Positions 18,452 to 26,313 of a DNA stretch of 64,000 nt are shown piece by piece. This DNA is from Bacteroidales bacterium (GTDB lineage Bacteria > Bacteroidota > Bacteroidia > Bacteroidales > UBA932). The stretch lies in contig JAFRXI010000011.1 of the NCBI GenBank assembly GCA_017437755.1, positions 1 to 64,000 of the forward strand. The letters are read 5' to 3'. Position 1 is the first letter of the stretch; every line of letters begins with the position of its first letter. The notes beneath the pieces are model-generated. The model saw only the letters and a list, made by a program, of their open reading frames with translations. It was not told the DNA's origin and ran no database searches. Position numbers and translations under genes: made by a program.

Positions 18452-19219
18452 ATGATAAAAAGCATAATATGTGTCCTTTCATACTTGTCATTAATGACAA
18501 CAATGGAAGGGTTAATTGTTGACACAACGGTTGTTTTTGACGGAGGCGACCGGTATGTTGGAGAGTGGCCATGCGGCAAGGGAACTCTTTATTCGATTAA
18601 CAACGGAATGACTGTGGGGGAATTTGAAGAGGGCGTTCCCAATGGGCAATGCATCCACTACAAAACCAACGGAAGTATCTATGAGGGAGACATGTCAGAA
18701 GGCCTCTACTTTGGAAAAGGTCGGTATTGGACTCTTGCCGGGAATGTGATTACAGGAGACTTCTTCAACGGAACGGCAACCGGCAGAGATACGATGTATT
18801 ACCAAACCGGAACTATCTATGTGGGTAGCATGCTGGACAAAAAGCCTCATGGGGAAGGGATGTCAGTGAGCCGTTTCAGATTAAAGAACAGGCCATTAAT
18901 ATACACCACGGATTCAGAAATATATCATTTCTATATTGGGAATTATATCAATGGCCGAAGGGATAAAGGGATCTTGTATAAGGTAACAACGCCTTCAAAT
19001 ACAGTAATCTATGCGGGCTCCATCTACTTTGAATCTTATTATAGAAGAGAACCTCTTCCCGCCGAAGTAGCCCCCTATGATATAGAACGGTTATACTTCA
19101 CCCTGTTGCAAAAGAAGCCGTTATTCCCATCCCCGGAACTGTCAGAAGAGCAGCTGCAATTCATCCATGAGAATTGCCGGTACGAGGAGTGGAATCGCGG
19201 CAAATTAAAGAAACGGTGA
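18452..19219 (+). CDS. MORN-repeat protein
   Basis: The product (about 255 aa) contains a series of MORN-type repeats between residues 30 and 150, such as DRYVGEWPCGKGTL, GEFEEGVPNGQC, YEGDMSEGLYFGKGRY and YVGSMLDKKPHGEG, alternating Tyr-x-Gly and Gly-x-Gly turns. The C-terminal 100 residues are unrecognised. A short hydrophobic stretch at the N-terminus may be a membrane anchor or poor signal peptide. An in-frame TTG at 18434 would lengthen it by six residues; ATG 18452 is preferred. The gene is clearly more AT-rich than its flanks and stands alone between YfhO and the convergent Mrp gene, so it was probably acquired by transfer. The role is unknown. Confidence 0.7.
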   Translation: MIKSIICVLSYLSLMTTMEGLIVDTTVVFDGGDRYVGEWPCGKGTLYSINNGMTVGEFEEGVPNGQCIHYKTNGSIYEGDMSEGLYFGKGRYWTLAGNVITGDFFNGTATGRDTMYYQTGTIYVGSMLDKKPHGEGMSVSRFRLKNRPLIYTTDSEIYHFYIGNYINGRRDKGILYKVTTPSNTVIYAGSIYFESYYRREPLPAEVAPYDIERLYFTLLQKKPLFPSPELSEEQLQFIHENCRYEEWNRGKLKKR

Positions 19220-19247
19220 CCAGAGCTTATGCGGCCGTCGTTTCAGG

Positions 19248-20324
19248 TCAGTATGCGTCGCTCCTGGTGGTGATCGCCTCGGCGAGTTTGGCGGCGATGT
19301 CCAGGAAGGCCAGGGAGTCGGGACGGGACGAGAGTGCGGCCGGTTCGCCGGCGTCGCCGCCCTCGCGGATGGACTGAACCAGCGGGACGCGGCCAAGGAC
19401 GGGGATGCCCAGCTGACGGGCCACGGCCTCTCCGCCGCCTTTCCCGAAGATATAGTATTTCTCGTCGGGATGGGCCTCCGGGGTGAACCAGGCCATGTTT
19501 TCCACTATTCCAAAAATCTTCCGGGCGATGTTCTTGTTGCGGAACATGTCGGCCCCCTTCACCACGTCGGCAAGGGCCACGTCCTGGGGGGTGGTGACAA
19601 TTACCGCGCCCTCCATGGGAACGTCCTGAAGCAGGCTGATGTGTATGTCGCCGGTTCCGGGGGGCATGTCCACCAGGAGGAAGTCCAGCGGACCCCATTT
19701 GGCCTGGAGAATCATCTGCTTGAGGGCGCTGCAGGCCATGGGGCCCCTCCAGATAAGGGCCTGGCCCGGAGGGGCGAAGTACCCGATGGACATCCACTTG
19801 ACGCCATATTTCTCTATCGGGACCATGAGGTCCGTGTCGCCGTCCTTCTCCGCGTCGGGCATGGCGCCTTCCGTTCCGGTCATGATGGGGACCGAGGGGC
19901 CGTAGACGTCGGCGTCGGCAAGGCCCACGCTGTAGCCGAGCCGGGCCAGGGCGACGGCCAGGTTCACTGCCACGGTGGATTTTCCTACTCCGCCTTTCCC
20001 GGAAGCGATGCCAACGATATGGCCCACCTCCGACACGTATTCAAGCGTGAATTCCTGGGGTTTCTTCCTCGGGGCCTCGTCCTTAACGATGGTTTTGATC
20101 TCCACGGAGGTTCCTTTGGGACAATGCCTTATGACGGCTGCCCGGGCAGCGCCCTTAAGGTAATCCTTGAGCGGGTCGGGCCTTTTTGGGAAGGCCAGCG
20201 TAACCGTTACGGACCCCTCCCCGGTCTCTATCCTCTCCACCAGGCCGAGTTCCACTATGTTTCTTTCGCCGTTTCCGGGATGGGTTACCTCCCTGAGGGC
20301 GTCCAGTATTTGCTGTTCGGTCAT
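19248..20324 (-). CDS. Mrp/ApbC-type P-loop ATPase (iron-sulfur carrier)
   Basis: The 358-aa product has an N-terminal MIP18/DUF59 domain (ILDALREVTHPGNGERNIVELGLVERI; key stretch HPGNGERNIVELG) and a central deviant Walker A GKGGVGKST near residues 113-121. The later VDMPPGTGD motif near 215 is characteristic of Mrp/NBP35 proteins, which load Fe-S clusters. The typical CxxC pair near the C-terminus is not visible: only isolated cysteines are present, as in some Bacteroidota members. Its ATG overlaps the TGA of the S46 peptidase gene by one base (TGATG), so the two are probably translationally coupled. Confidence 0.88.
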   Translation of the reverse strand: MTEQQILDALREVTHPGNGERNIVELGLVERIETGEGSVTVTLAFPKRPDPLKDYLKGAARAAVIRHCPKGTSVEIKTIVKDEAPRKKPQEFTLEYVSEVGHIVGIASGKGGVGKSTVAVNLAVALARLGYSVGLADADVYGPSVPIMTGTEGAMPDAEKDGDTDLMVPIEKYGVKWMSIGYFAPPGQALIWRGPMACSALKQMILQAKWGPLDFLLVDMPPGTGDIHISLLQDVPMEGAVIVTTPQDVALADVVKGADMFRNKNIARKIFGIVENMAWFTPEAHPDEKYYIFGKGGGEAVARQLGIPVLGRVPLVQSIREGGDAGEPAALSSRPDSLAFLDIAAKLAEAITTRSDAY

Positions 20325-22351
20325 CAGAATTCCAGTTCTTTTATGATATTTTCAGCTCCGCCGAATTTTTCCACCAGGAAGAGGACGTAGCGGATGTCCA
20401 CGCAGATGCACCTCTGCAGGTCGGGCTCGAACATTACGTCGGAACTCATGGATTCCCAGTTGCCGTCAAAGGCAAGGCCTATGAGGCGTCCGTTGGCGTC
20501 GAGTACCGGGCTTCCGGAATTTCCACCGGTGATGTCGTTATTTGTGAGGAAGCAGGTGTGAAGGGTCCCGTCGTCATCTGCCCACCTACCGTAATCGCCT
20601 GATTCATAAAGTTTTTTGAGTTTAGCCGGAACAATGAATTCGGGATTTGAAGCGTCTTCTTTCTCCATCACCCCCTTGAGTGTGGTGAAGTGGCGGAACA
20701 GCACGGCGTCCTTTGGTGAGTAAGGAAGCACGTGGCCGTAGGTGAGCCTCATGGTGAAGTTGGCGTCGGGGTACGAAGGCTTGCCCTTCTCCCATTCCAG
20801 CAGTCCGGCCGCAAAAGCCTTGGATGCAGAGTCCAGTTCCTTGTCGCCGAGGGAACCGAGTTTGAAATATGCCGACCATACGGCATCGCCCAGCACCCAG
20901 GCCGGGTCGCTTTTGAGATCGGCTTTCTGGGCCACGGCTTCTTCCAGCTTCGCTTCCGAGGTGAAGACGCTGTTGCTGAACAGGTAGTCCACGTACTTTT
21001 CAATATCCATCGAGGCAAAGGAGTCAAATCCTCCGCCAAGGCTGTCGAGGTAGTTTGCCCCGTTGGCCCTGCGGCGATAGAAATCCAAAAGGGCGACGGC
21101 TTCCTTCCGGTCCAGGACCTCCTCATAATCACGGTAATAAGACTTTGTGGCATCGAGTCCGCCACGGCGGTACAGCGAGACCAGCGACACCAGTTCTATC
21201 CTCGCCGGCGCCTCGGTGAGCAGGGTCCTTGCCATGGCGGCGTCTTCCGACGCGGACACTCTCTGCTCTATTGTCGAGAGGGCGCTGCCGTAGGCCGCCG
21301 TCCTCTTTTTCTTTTTTGAAACCCATTTTGAGAAGGCTTCTTCCTTGGCTTTTTCGCGCCCGATTATGTCGAGCTTTGAGAAAGCGAGTTCCTCGCCCTG
21401 CCATTTTTTCCATCCGTTTGCGGAAGACGCGTATTTGTTGGCGTACTTGAGCTGTACGTCAGGATCCTTGCACATGGCGTCCCACATGAGGTCCTGACGG
21501 ACCGTACGCGCGTCGATCCTCACCCGGTTGAGGCGGATCATCTGCTGGAGCTGGGCGGCGGTCTGGAAGCGCTGGGTGCGCCCCGGGTAGCCCATAATCA
21601 TGGCATAATCGCCTTCCTTTACGCCGTCGAGCGATATCTTCAGGTGCCCGGGAGCCTTGTAAGGCACGTTGTCGGGGGAGTATGCGGCCGGGTTTCCGTC
21701 CTTGTCGGAGTAGACGCGGAACATGGAGAAATCGCCGGTGTGGCGGGGCCACATCCAGTTGTCGGTCTCGCCGCCGAACTTGCCGATGCTTGCAGGAGGG
21801 GCGCCCACGAAGCGGACGTCGCGGTAGGTCCTGTAAACGATCAGGTAGCTGACGTTTCCGTTATAGAAAGATGTAACGACGGCTGAGCAGTTGGGATTGG
21901 CCCTTTCCGCCCGCCTCGCGAGGCTGTCGGCGTTTTCCTTCCCGGAGGCGATGGCCGCGGTGACGTCGGTCATGCTCCTGAGGAAGGTGACGGAGAGACC
22001 CGGCACGGGGATTTCCTTGTCCCTGGAGAATGCCCAGTAGCCGTCCATCAGGTAGTTGTGCTCCGGAGTGCTGAGGCCCTGGATGCTGGAGTAGCCGCAG
22101 TGGTGGTTGGTGACAATCAGGCCTTCGGCCGAGATAATCTCGCCGGTGCAGCCTCCGCCGAACTGGACGATGGCATCTTTGAGCGATGAGTTGTTGACGC
22201 TGTATATCTGCTCCGGCGTCAGCTTGCATCCGGCCTTTTCCAGAAGGCCGGAATTCATTTTCTGGAGCAGCGGCAGGAGCCACATGCCCTCGTCGGCGCT
22301 TGCCGAAACGGCGATCATCAAGGCGGCAGCTGCCGCAAAGACTTTTTTCAT
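20324..22351 (-). CDS. S46 family serine peptidase (dipeptidyl-peptidase 7/11 type)
   Basis: The 675-aa product removes dipeptides from peptide N-termini in the periplasm, a route used by asaccharolytic Bacteroidota. A signal peptide (MKKVFAAAAALMIAVSASA) precedes mature DEGMWLLPLL, the usual mature N-terminus of this family. The trypsin-like catalytic His is in TNHHCGYSSIQ near residue 70 and the Ser in TGGNSGSPVLDANG near 612. The residue that separates DPP7 from DPP11 specificity precedes the C-terminal region (SGSPVLDANGRLIGLAFDGN) and cannot be assigned safely. The start at 22351 is chosen because upstream in-frame codons lack any signal peptide and run into repeat E3. Confidence 0.93.
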   Translation of the reverse strand: MKKVFAAAAALMIAVSASADEGMWLLPLLQKMNSGLLEKAGCKLTPEQIYSVNNSSLKDAIVQFGGGCTGEIISAEGLIVTNHHCGYSSIQGLSTPEHNYLMDGYWAFSRDKEIPVPGLSVTFLRSMTDVTAAIASGKENADSLARRAERANPNCSAVVTSFYNGNVSYLIVYRTYRDVRFVGAPPASIGKFGGETDNWMWPRHTGDFSMFRVYSDKDGNPAAYSPDNVPYKAPGHLKISLDGVKEGDYAMIMGYPGRTQRFQTAAQLQQMIRLNRVRIDARTVRQDLMWDAMCKDPDVQLKYANKYASSANGWKKWQGEELAFSKLDIIGREKAKEEAFSKWVSKKKKRTAAYGSALSTIEQRVSASEDAAMARTLLTEAPARIELVSLVSLYRRGGLDATKSYYRDYEEVLDRKEAVALLDFYRRRANGANYLDSLGGGFDSFASMDIEKYVDYLFSNSVFTSEAKLEEAVAQKADLKSDPAWVLGDAVWSAYFKLGSLGDKELDSASKAFAAGLLEWEKGKPSYPDANFTMRLTYGHVLPYSPKDAVLFRHFTTLKGVMEKEDASNPEFIVPAKLKKLYESGDYGRWADDDGTLHTCFLTNNDITGGNSGSPVLDANGRLIGLAFDGNWESMSSDVMFEPDLQRCICVDIRYVLFLVEKFGGAENIIKELEF

Positions 22352-22371
22352 TTTACTAATACTTTGTTTCT

Positions 22372-22497
22372 GATGGCAGCAGATGCCGTTTTGTAACCGT
22401 ATGCACCCGCGCATGTAGCGGGAGGGGCCCGAAACCGAAGGTTTTGGGAAGGACGAGGCCGGAGGCCGAGGGTGGAAAAACGGTATATGCTGCCATC
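22372..22497 (+). repeat. Structured intergenic repeat E, copy 3
   Basis: Outer stem gatggcagca (22372-22381) / tgctgccatc (22488-22497), then ccgtttt (22386-22392) / aaaacgg (22477-22483). The inner stem is cccgc (22406-22410) / gcggg (22418-22422), followed by aggggccc as in copies 1 and 2. Further small hairpins are aaacc-gaa-ggttt and ggcc-gga-ggcc. It lies upstream of the S46 gene, antisense in orientation relative to copies 1 and 2 with respect to their neighbouring genes. Confidence 0.72.
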
Positions 22498-22500
22498 CTG

Positions 22501-22540
22501 TTATTAAAAAGAGGCGGCCCGGTCGGTGGGTCGCCTCCTT
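22501..22540 (-). terminator. Rho-independent terminator of the EF-G-like gene
   Basis: On the minus strand a 10-bp stem (positions 22537-22528 with 22520-22511, one G-U pair) and 7-nt loop are followed directly by TTTTT (22510-22506). It begins about 20 bp after the stop codon of the EF-G-like gene. Confidence 0.85.
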
Positions 22541-22556
22541 AACAACATCAAGGGAA

Positions 22557-24695
22557 TTAGTCTTCCTCCTGCTCCTGGGCGGCGTATTCGGCCAGAAGTT
22601 TGGTCTGAACCTCGGCAGGAACCTGCTGATATTCAGCAAACTTCATCTGGAATGTGGCGCTGCCTCCGGTGAGGGAGCTCAGGATGGTGGAGTAGCGGTA
22701 GAGCTCGGCGAGGGGAACACGGGCGTGAAGCACGGTGAAGCCCTTGTCGGTATCCTGGTTCATGATCATTCCGCGACGGGTGTTGAGGTCGCTCATGCAG
22801 GGACCCACATAGTCGTTGGGAGTGATGATGTCCACGTTGTAGATGGGTTCGAGGATCTTGGGGCCTGCATTGCGGAAAGCCTCCTTGAAGGCGTTGCGGC
22901 CGGCGATGATGAAGGCGATTTCCTTGGAATCCACCGGGTGCATCTTGCCGTCGTATACGTAAACGCGGATGTCACGGGCATAGGAGCCGGTGAGAGGACC
23001 TTCCTCCATCTTGGACTTGATACCCTTGAGGATGGCGGGCATGAAACTGAGGTCGATTGAGCCGCCTACCACGCAGTTGTAGAACTCCAGGCGTCCGCCC
23101 CACTCCAGGTCGGTGATTTCCTGGCTCTTGAAGTTGAACACGGTGTCCTTTCCGTCGATCTTGAAGTTGCGCGGAGCTTCCTCGCCCTCGATGTAGGGGC
23201 ATACGAGGAGATGGACCTCGCCAAACTGGCCGGCGCCGCCGGACTGCTTCTTGTGACGGTACTGGGCCGTTGCGATCTTGGTGATGGTCTCGCGGTAGGG
23301 AACCTTGGGAGCATAGATCTCGATGTTCTGCTTGAACTCGTTGGTAACCCTCCATTTGACGTAGTTGATGTGCTGCTCGCCCATACCGGAAAGGATGGTC
23401 TGGCGGAGTTCCTTGGAGTATTCCACGCCGATGGTGGGATCCTGGGCAGCGATCCTGTTGAGGGCGTCGCCAACCTTGGCCTCGTCGTTCTTGTCCACGG
23501 CCTTGACCGCGCAGCGGTACTTGGCGTCGGGGAAGACCATGTGCTTGATGGCGTCCACACCGCTCTGTGCGAGGGTGACGTCGGTCTTGCCGGCCTTGAG
23601 TTTCATGACGCAGCCGATATCGCCTGCGGAAAGGGACGAAACCTTCTCCTTCTTGGAGCCGGCTACAGCGTAGATTGCGGAAAGCCTTTCACCGTTGCCG
23701 GTTTCGGGGTTGATGAGGTCGGCGCCCTCGTTGAGGGTTCCGCTCATCACCTTGAAATAGGAAACCTCGCCCAGATGCTGCTCCACGCTGGTCTTGAAGA
23801 TGAACAGGGAGGTGGGAGCGGCGGGGTTGCAGACCACCTTTCCACCCTCGATGGTCTCCTCTTCGGTGCCGAGGGGTGAAGGAACCACGTTCACGATGAA
23901 CTCCATGAGGCGGTGTACGCCGATGTTGGACTTGGCTGCCACGCAGAAGACGGGGATGGTCTCGCCGCCGGCCATGCCGAGGCGGATGCCTTCGCGGATT
24001 TCCTCGGTGGAAAGCTCCATGGTGTCGAAAAACTTCTCCATGAGGGCGTCGGAACCTTCTGCGGCCTTCTCCATGAGCTCTGCGCGGAGTTCCTCGGCTT
24101 CGTCGGCATAGGCGGCGGGGATGTCGAGGGCCTCACCCTTGGCGTTGTAGAACTTCATGGTGATGACGTCCACCATACCCTCGAGGCCGAGGCCGGGGTT
24201 TACGGGGAACTGGCAGAGAACGGCCTTCTTGCCGAACTCCTCGCTTATTGCGGAACGGACCACGTCCCAGGCGGCCTTGTCGTGATCCAACTGGTTCACG
24301 GCTATGACCATGGGGATTCCGTACTGGTCGGCATAACGGGCGAACAGGGTGGTTCCCACCTCGATTCCGGTGGTTCCGTTCATCACCATCACGGCCGCGT
24401 CAACCACCTTGAAGGCAGAGAGGGCGCCGCCGGAGAAGTCGTCCGAACCGGGAGCGTCTATGAAGTTGATCTTGGTGTCGCCAAATTCGGCGTAGAGGGG
24501 CGTTGCATTGATGGACTTCTGGTTTACCTGCTCGAATTCGGTATTGTCGGACACGGTGTTGCGGTCCTCCACCGAACCCCGCCTGTCGATAACCTTGCCT
24601 TCAAAGAGCATAGCCTCCGACAACGTGGTCTTTCCGGAACGGGGGCTTCCGATGAGGACCACGTTACGGATGTTTTTGGTCTGATAATTTTTCAT
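22557..24695 (-). CDS. EF-G-like translational GTPase
   Basis: The 712-aa product has the full EF-G domain order: GTPase domain with G1 GSPRSGKT (residues 16-23), switch/G3 DAPGSDDF, a G4 written NQLD rather than the usual NKxD, then EF-G domains II-V, including the domain IV segment with GSIDLSFMPAILKGIKS and C-terminal TDKGFTVLHARVPLAE. It is the paralogous EF-G-like type common in Bacteroidota, not the str-operon fusA. The function of this paralogue is not established. The gene is monocistronic, with its own promoter at 24758-24788 and terminator at 22501-22540. Confidence 0.88.
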   Translation of the reverse strand: MKNYQTKNIRNVVLIGSPRSGKTTLSEAMLFEGKVIDRRGSVEDRNTVSDNTEFEQVNQKSINATPLYAEFGDTKINFIDAPGSDDFSGGALSAFKVVDAAVMVMNGTTGIEVGTTLFARYADQYGIPMVIAVNQLDHDKAAWDVVRSAISEEFGKKAVLCQFPVNPGLGLEGMVDVITMKFYNAKGEALDIPAAYADEAEELRAELMEKAAEGSDALMEKFFDTMELSTEEIREGIRLGMAGGETIPVFCVAAKSNIGVHRLMEFIVNVVPSPLGTEEETIEGGKVVCNPAAPTSLFIFKTSVEQHLGEVSYFKVMSGTLNEGADLINPETGNGERLSAIYAVAGSKKEKVSSLSAGDIGCVMKLKAGKTDVTLAQSGVDAIKHMVFPDAKYRCAVKAVDKNDEAKVGDALNRIAAQDPTIGVEYSKELRQTILSGMGEQHINYVKWRVTNEFKQNIEIYAPKVPYRETITKIATAQYRHKKQSGGAGQFGEVHLLVCPYIEGEEAPRNFKIDGKDTVFNFKSQEITDLEWGGRLEFYNCVVGGSIDLSFMPAILKGIKSKMEEGPLTGSYARDIRVYVYDGKMHPVDSKEIAFIIAGRNAFKEAFRNAGPKILEPIYNVDIITPNDYVGPCMSDLNTRRGMIMNQDTDKGFTVLHARVPLAELYRYSTILSSLTGGSATFQMKFAEYQQVPAEVQTKLLAEYAAQEQEED

Positions 24696-24757
24696 TACTA
24701 TGGTTATTGTTGATTATGATTCTTAATCAGATATGCGTACAATCGGGCATATCCTTG

Positions 24758-24788
24758 CAAAATTAGTAAATATTGATGAAGGTAACAA
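24758..24788 (-). promoter_or_regulatory. Promoter of the EF-G-like gene
   Basis: On the minus strand TTG (24788-24786), 20 bp, then TAATTTTG (24765-24758). The leader is about 60 nt. Confidence 0.65.
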
Positions 24789-24819
24789 CCTCCGCGCCCG
24801 AATATCGGGCAAAATGTGG

Positions 24820-25038
24820 CTATTTTTTGTCTTTTGAGTCAAAATACTGTTGCCTGAAGCGGTTGAGAAGCTCGTCTCCTGAAAGGCCGAGTTCCGAGAA
24901 AACATAGGGGTCCATGACCGAGACGTCCACCCCGGCGATGCGGCATAGCTGCTGAAAGTCGATAGTTGGGTCGGAAAGGACGGAGTCCCTGCCGGCGAGC
25001 GCCATGAGGCGCGAGTATCCTTCAAGAATATTATCCAT
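24820..25038 (-). CDS. Small hypothetical protein, 72 aa
   Basis: The product starts MDNILEGYSRLMALAG and has a mid-region DFQQLCRIAGVDVSVMDPYVFSELG, predicted to be mostly helical with no signal peptide or membrane segment. An in-frame ATG 51 bp upstream exists but the shorter start fits better with the upstream spacing. I recognise a general resemblance to short helical proteins encoded near regulators in Bacteroidales but cannot assign a function. A hairpin gcccga-ata-tcgggc lies just beyond its stop (24796-24810), possibly marking the transcript end. It is divergent from the XRE regulator, which may relate to it. Confidence 0.55.
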   Translation of the reverse strand: MDNILEGYSRLMALAGRDSVLSDPTIDFQQLCRIAGVDVSVMDPYVFSELGLSGDELLNRFRQQYFDSKDKK

Positions 25039-25227
25039 GGTTGAAAATGTCACTATGGCAAAGTTGATAGATTCCGTCGGCTTTGTCAATAAAAAAGGGC
25101 AGATAAAGCGGGTTTTGTCTGAAATAATTTACGTTTTTTTATGGTTTTATATGTTTTTTAATCCTTTTGTAAAGAAAAACATGATATGGTAAACGGTTTC
25201 TTTGCTCTCTTTTTGGACGTCTTCCTT

Positions 25228-25235
25228 TACTTTTG
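25228..25235 (+). promoter_or_regulatory. -7 box of the XRE regulator
   Basis: TACTTTTG ends 5 bp before the ATG at 25241. A TTTG lies at 25201-25204, 23 bp upstream, slightly long for a -33 element. Confidence 0.45.
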
Positions 25236-25240
25236 TTCAA

Positions 25241-25666
25241 ATGGACAACAATTCGGTCAAGGAAAACATTCTCAAGCTCCGTAAGGAACTTGGTGTTACA
25301 CAGAAGGAAATGGCGTCGCGGCTCGGCATTTCGCGCGTGGCCTATGCCAACCTGGAAAGCGGTGACACCAGGACCATCAGTCCCCTGGTGGAGAAAGCGG
25401 CCGAGGTGGGAAACGTTCCCGTGGAGGCCCTTCTTCTTGGAAAGAAGGTGCTTGAAGACGGCTCGGGGCACGCATACAGGATCCGGGAGGGCTATGAACA
25501 GAGAATCAGCATCCTTACCGCCGAATATGGACGGCAGCTTTCCATCAAGGATAAGGAAATAGAGGTTCTCAAGTCTCTCGTGGACTCGCTTAAGGAGAAC
25601 GTGAACTACCAGAAAGAAATCATATCGATGCTTCGCAAAAGGATAAGGGAAAACGAGGAAAAATGA
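25241..25666 (+). CDS. XRE-type transcriptional regulator with C-terminal coiled coil
   Basis: The 141-aa product begins MDNNSVKENILKLRKELG. Residues 6-60 form a cro/C1-type helix-turn-helix (VTQKEMASRLGISRVAYANLESG). The remaining residues 75-141 are charged and heptad-like (IKDKEIEVLKSLVDSL, YQKEIISMLRKRIRENEEK), indicating a coiled coil for oligomerisation. No ligand domain is present. The target is unknown. The -7 box ends 5 bp before the ATG, so its mRNA may be leaderless. It is followed 13 bp later by rnhB, which has its own box. Confidence 0.8.
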   Translation: MDNNSVKENILKLRKELGVTQKEMASRLGISRVAYANLESGDTRTISPLVEKAAEVGNVPVEALLLGKKVLEDGSGHAYRIREGYEQRISILTAEYGRQLSIKDKEIEVLKSLVDSLKENVNYQKEIISMLRKRIRENEEK

Positions 25667-25667
25667 T

Positions 25668-25675
25668 TATATTTG
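25668..25675 (+). promoter_or_regulatory. -7 box of rnhB
   Basis: TATATTTG starts 1 bp after the XRE stop codon and ends 4 bp before the rnhB ATG at 25680. No TTG at -33 is evident. Confidence 0.45.
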
Positions 25676-25679
25676 GCAC

Positions 25680-26300
25680 ATGCCAAGGATCGTTTCCCTG
25701 AAACCTTATCTTGAACCGGACCGGTTGGAAGCCGGATGCGACGAGGCCGGAAGGGGCCCCCTCGCCGGCCCGGTATTCGCCGCGGCCGTGATCCTGCCGC
25801 CCGGTTTCCATCATCCCCTTCTCAACGATTCCAAGCAGATGACCCGCCGCCATCGCGACGAACTCCGTCCCATAATCGAGAGGGAAGCGGTTTCCTGGGC
25901 CGTAGAGGCCGTAAGTCCGGAAGAGATAGACAGCATCAACATACTCAACGCCTCCATAACCGGAATGCAGAGGGCCGTGCTCAAGCTTGACCCGGCTCCG
26001 GATTTCCTGCTCGTGGACGGGAACCGTTTCAGGGCCTTCGGGCCCTACGGCAGGGACCGTTTCATGATGGTGGTCAAAGGCGACGCGACCTATGCCGGCA
26101 TAGCCGCGGCGTCGGTGCTTGCCAAAACCCACAGGGACGCCTTCATGGAGCAGATCGCCGCTGAGTACCCGGAGTATGGCTGGGAAAGGAATATGGGGTA
26201 TCCCACTGCGGAACACATAGCTGCGGTCAAACGTTACGGCCTTACCCCCTGGCATCGCAGGTCTTTCCATCCCAAGGAGTTGGAACCGTCGTTATTTTAG
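25680..26300 (+). CDS. rnhB: Ribonuclease HII
   Basis: The 206-aa enzyme removes RNA from RNA-DNA hybrids and single ribonucleotides from DNA. The catalytic motif CDEAGRGPLAGPV (Asp-Glu-Ala-Gly-Arg-Gly) is at about residues 20-32, the third acidic residue is in LLVDGNRF near 111, and SVLAKTHRDAFM near 142 with the fourth Asp. The C-terminal YGLTPWHRRSF is standard. Length is normal. An ECF sigma factor gene starts 14 bp downstream. Confidence 0.95.
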   Translation: MPRIVSLKPYLEPDRLEAGCDEAGRGPLAGPVFAAAVILPPGFHHPLLNDSKQMTRRHRDELRPIIEREAVSWAVEAVSPEEIDSINILNASITGMQRAVLKLDPAPDFLLVDGNRFRAFGPYGRDRFMMVVKGDATYAGIAAASVLAKTHRDAFMEQIAAEYPEYGWERNMGYPTAEHIAAVKRYGLTPWHRRSFHPKELEPSLF

Positions 26301-26309
26301 CTATATTTG
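26280..26309 (+). promoter_or_regulatory. Promoter of the ECF sigma factor gene
   Basis: TTG (26280-26282), 19 bp, TATATTTG (26302-26309), then 4 bp to the ATG at 26314. The -33 element lies inside the rnhB coding end. Spacing is ideal, but the leader would be almost absent. Confidence 0.6.
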
Positions 26310-26313
26310 CCGT

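Noticed and set aside
20324..22639. Long version of the S46 peptidase starting at 22639
   Set aside because: The added residues have no signal peptide and are encoded across repeat E3 and the EF-G-like gene terminator; the start at 22351 gives a perfect signal peptide.
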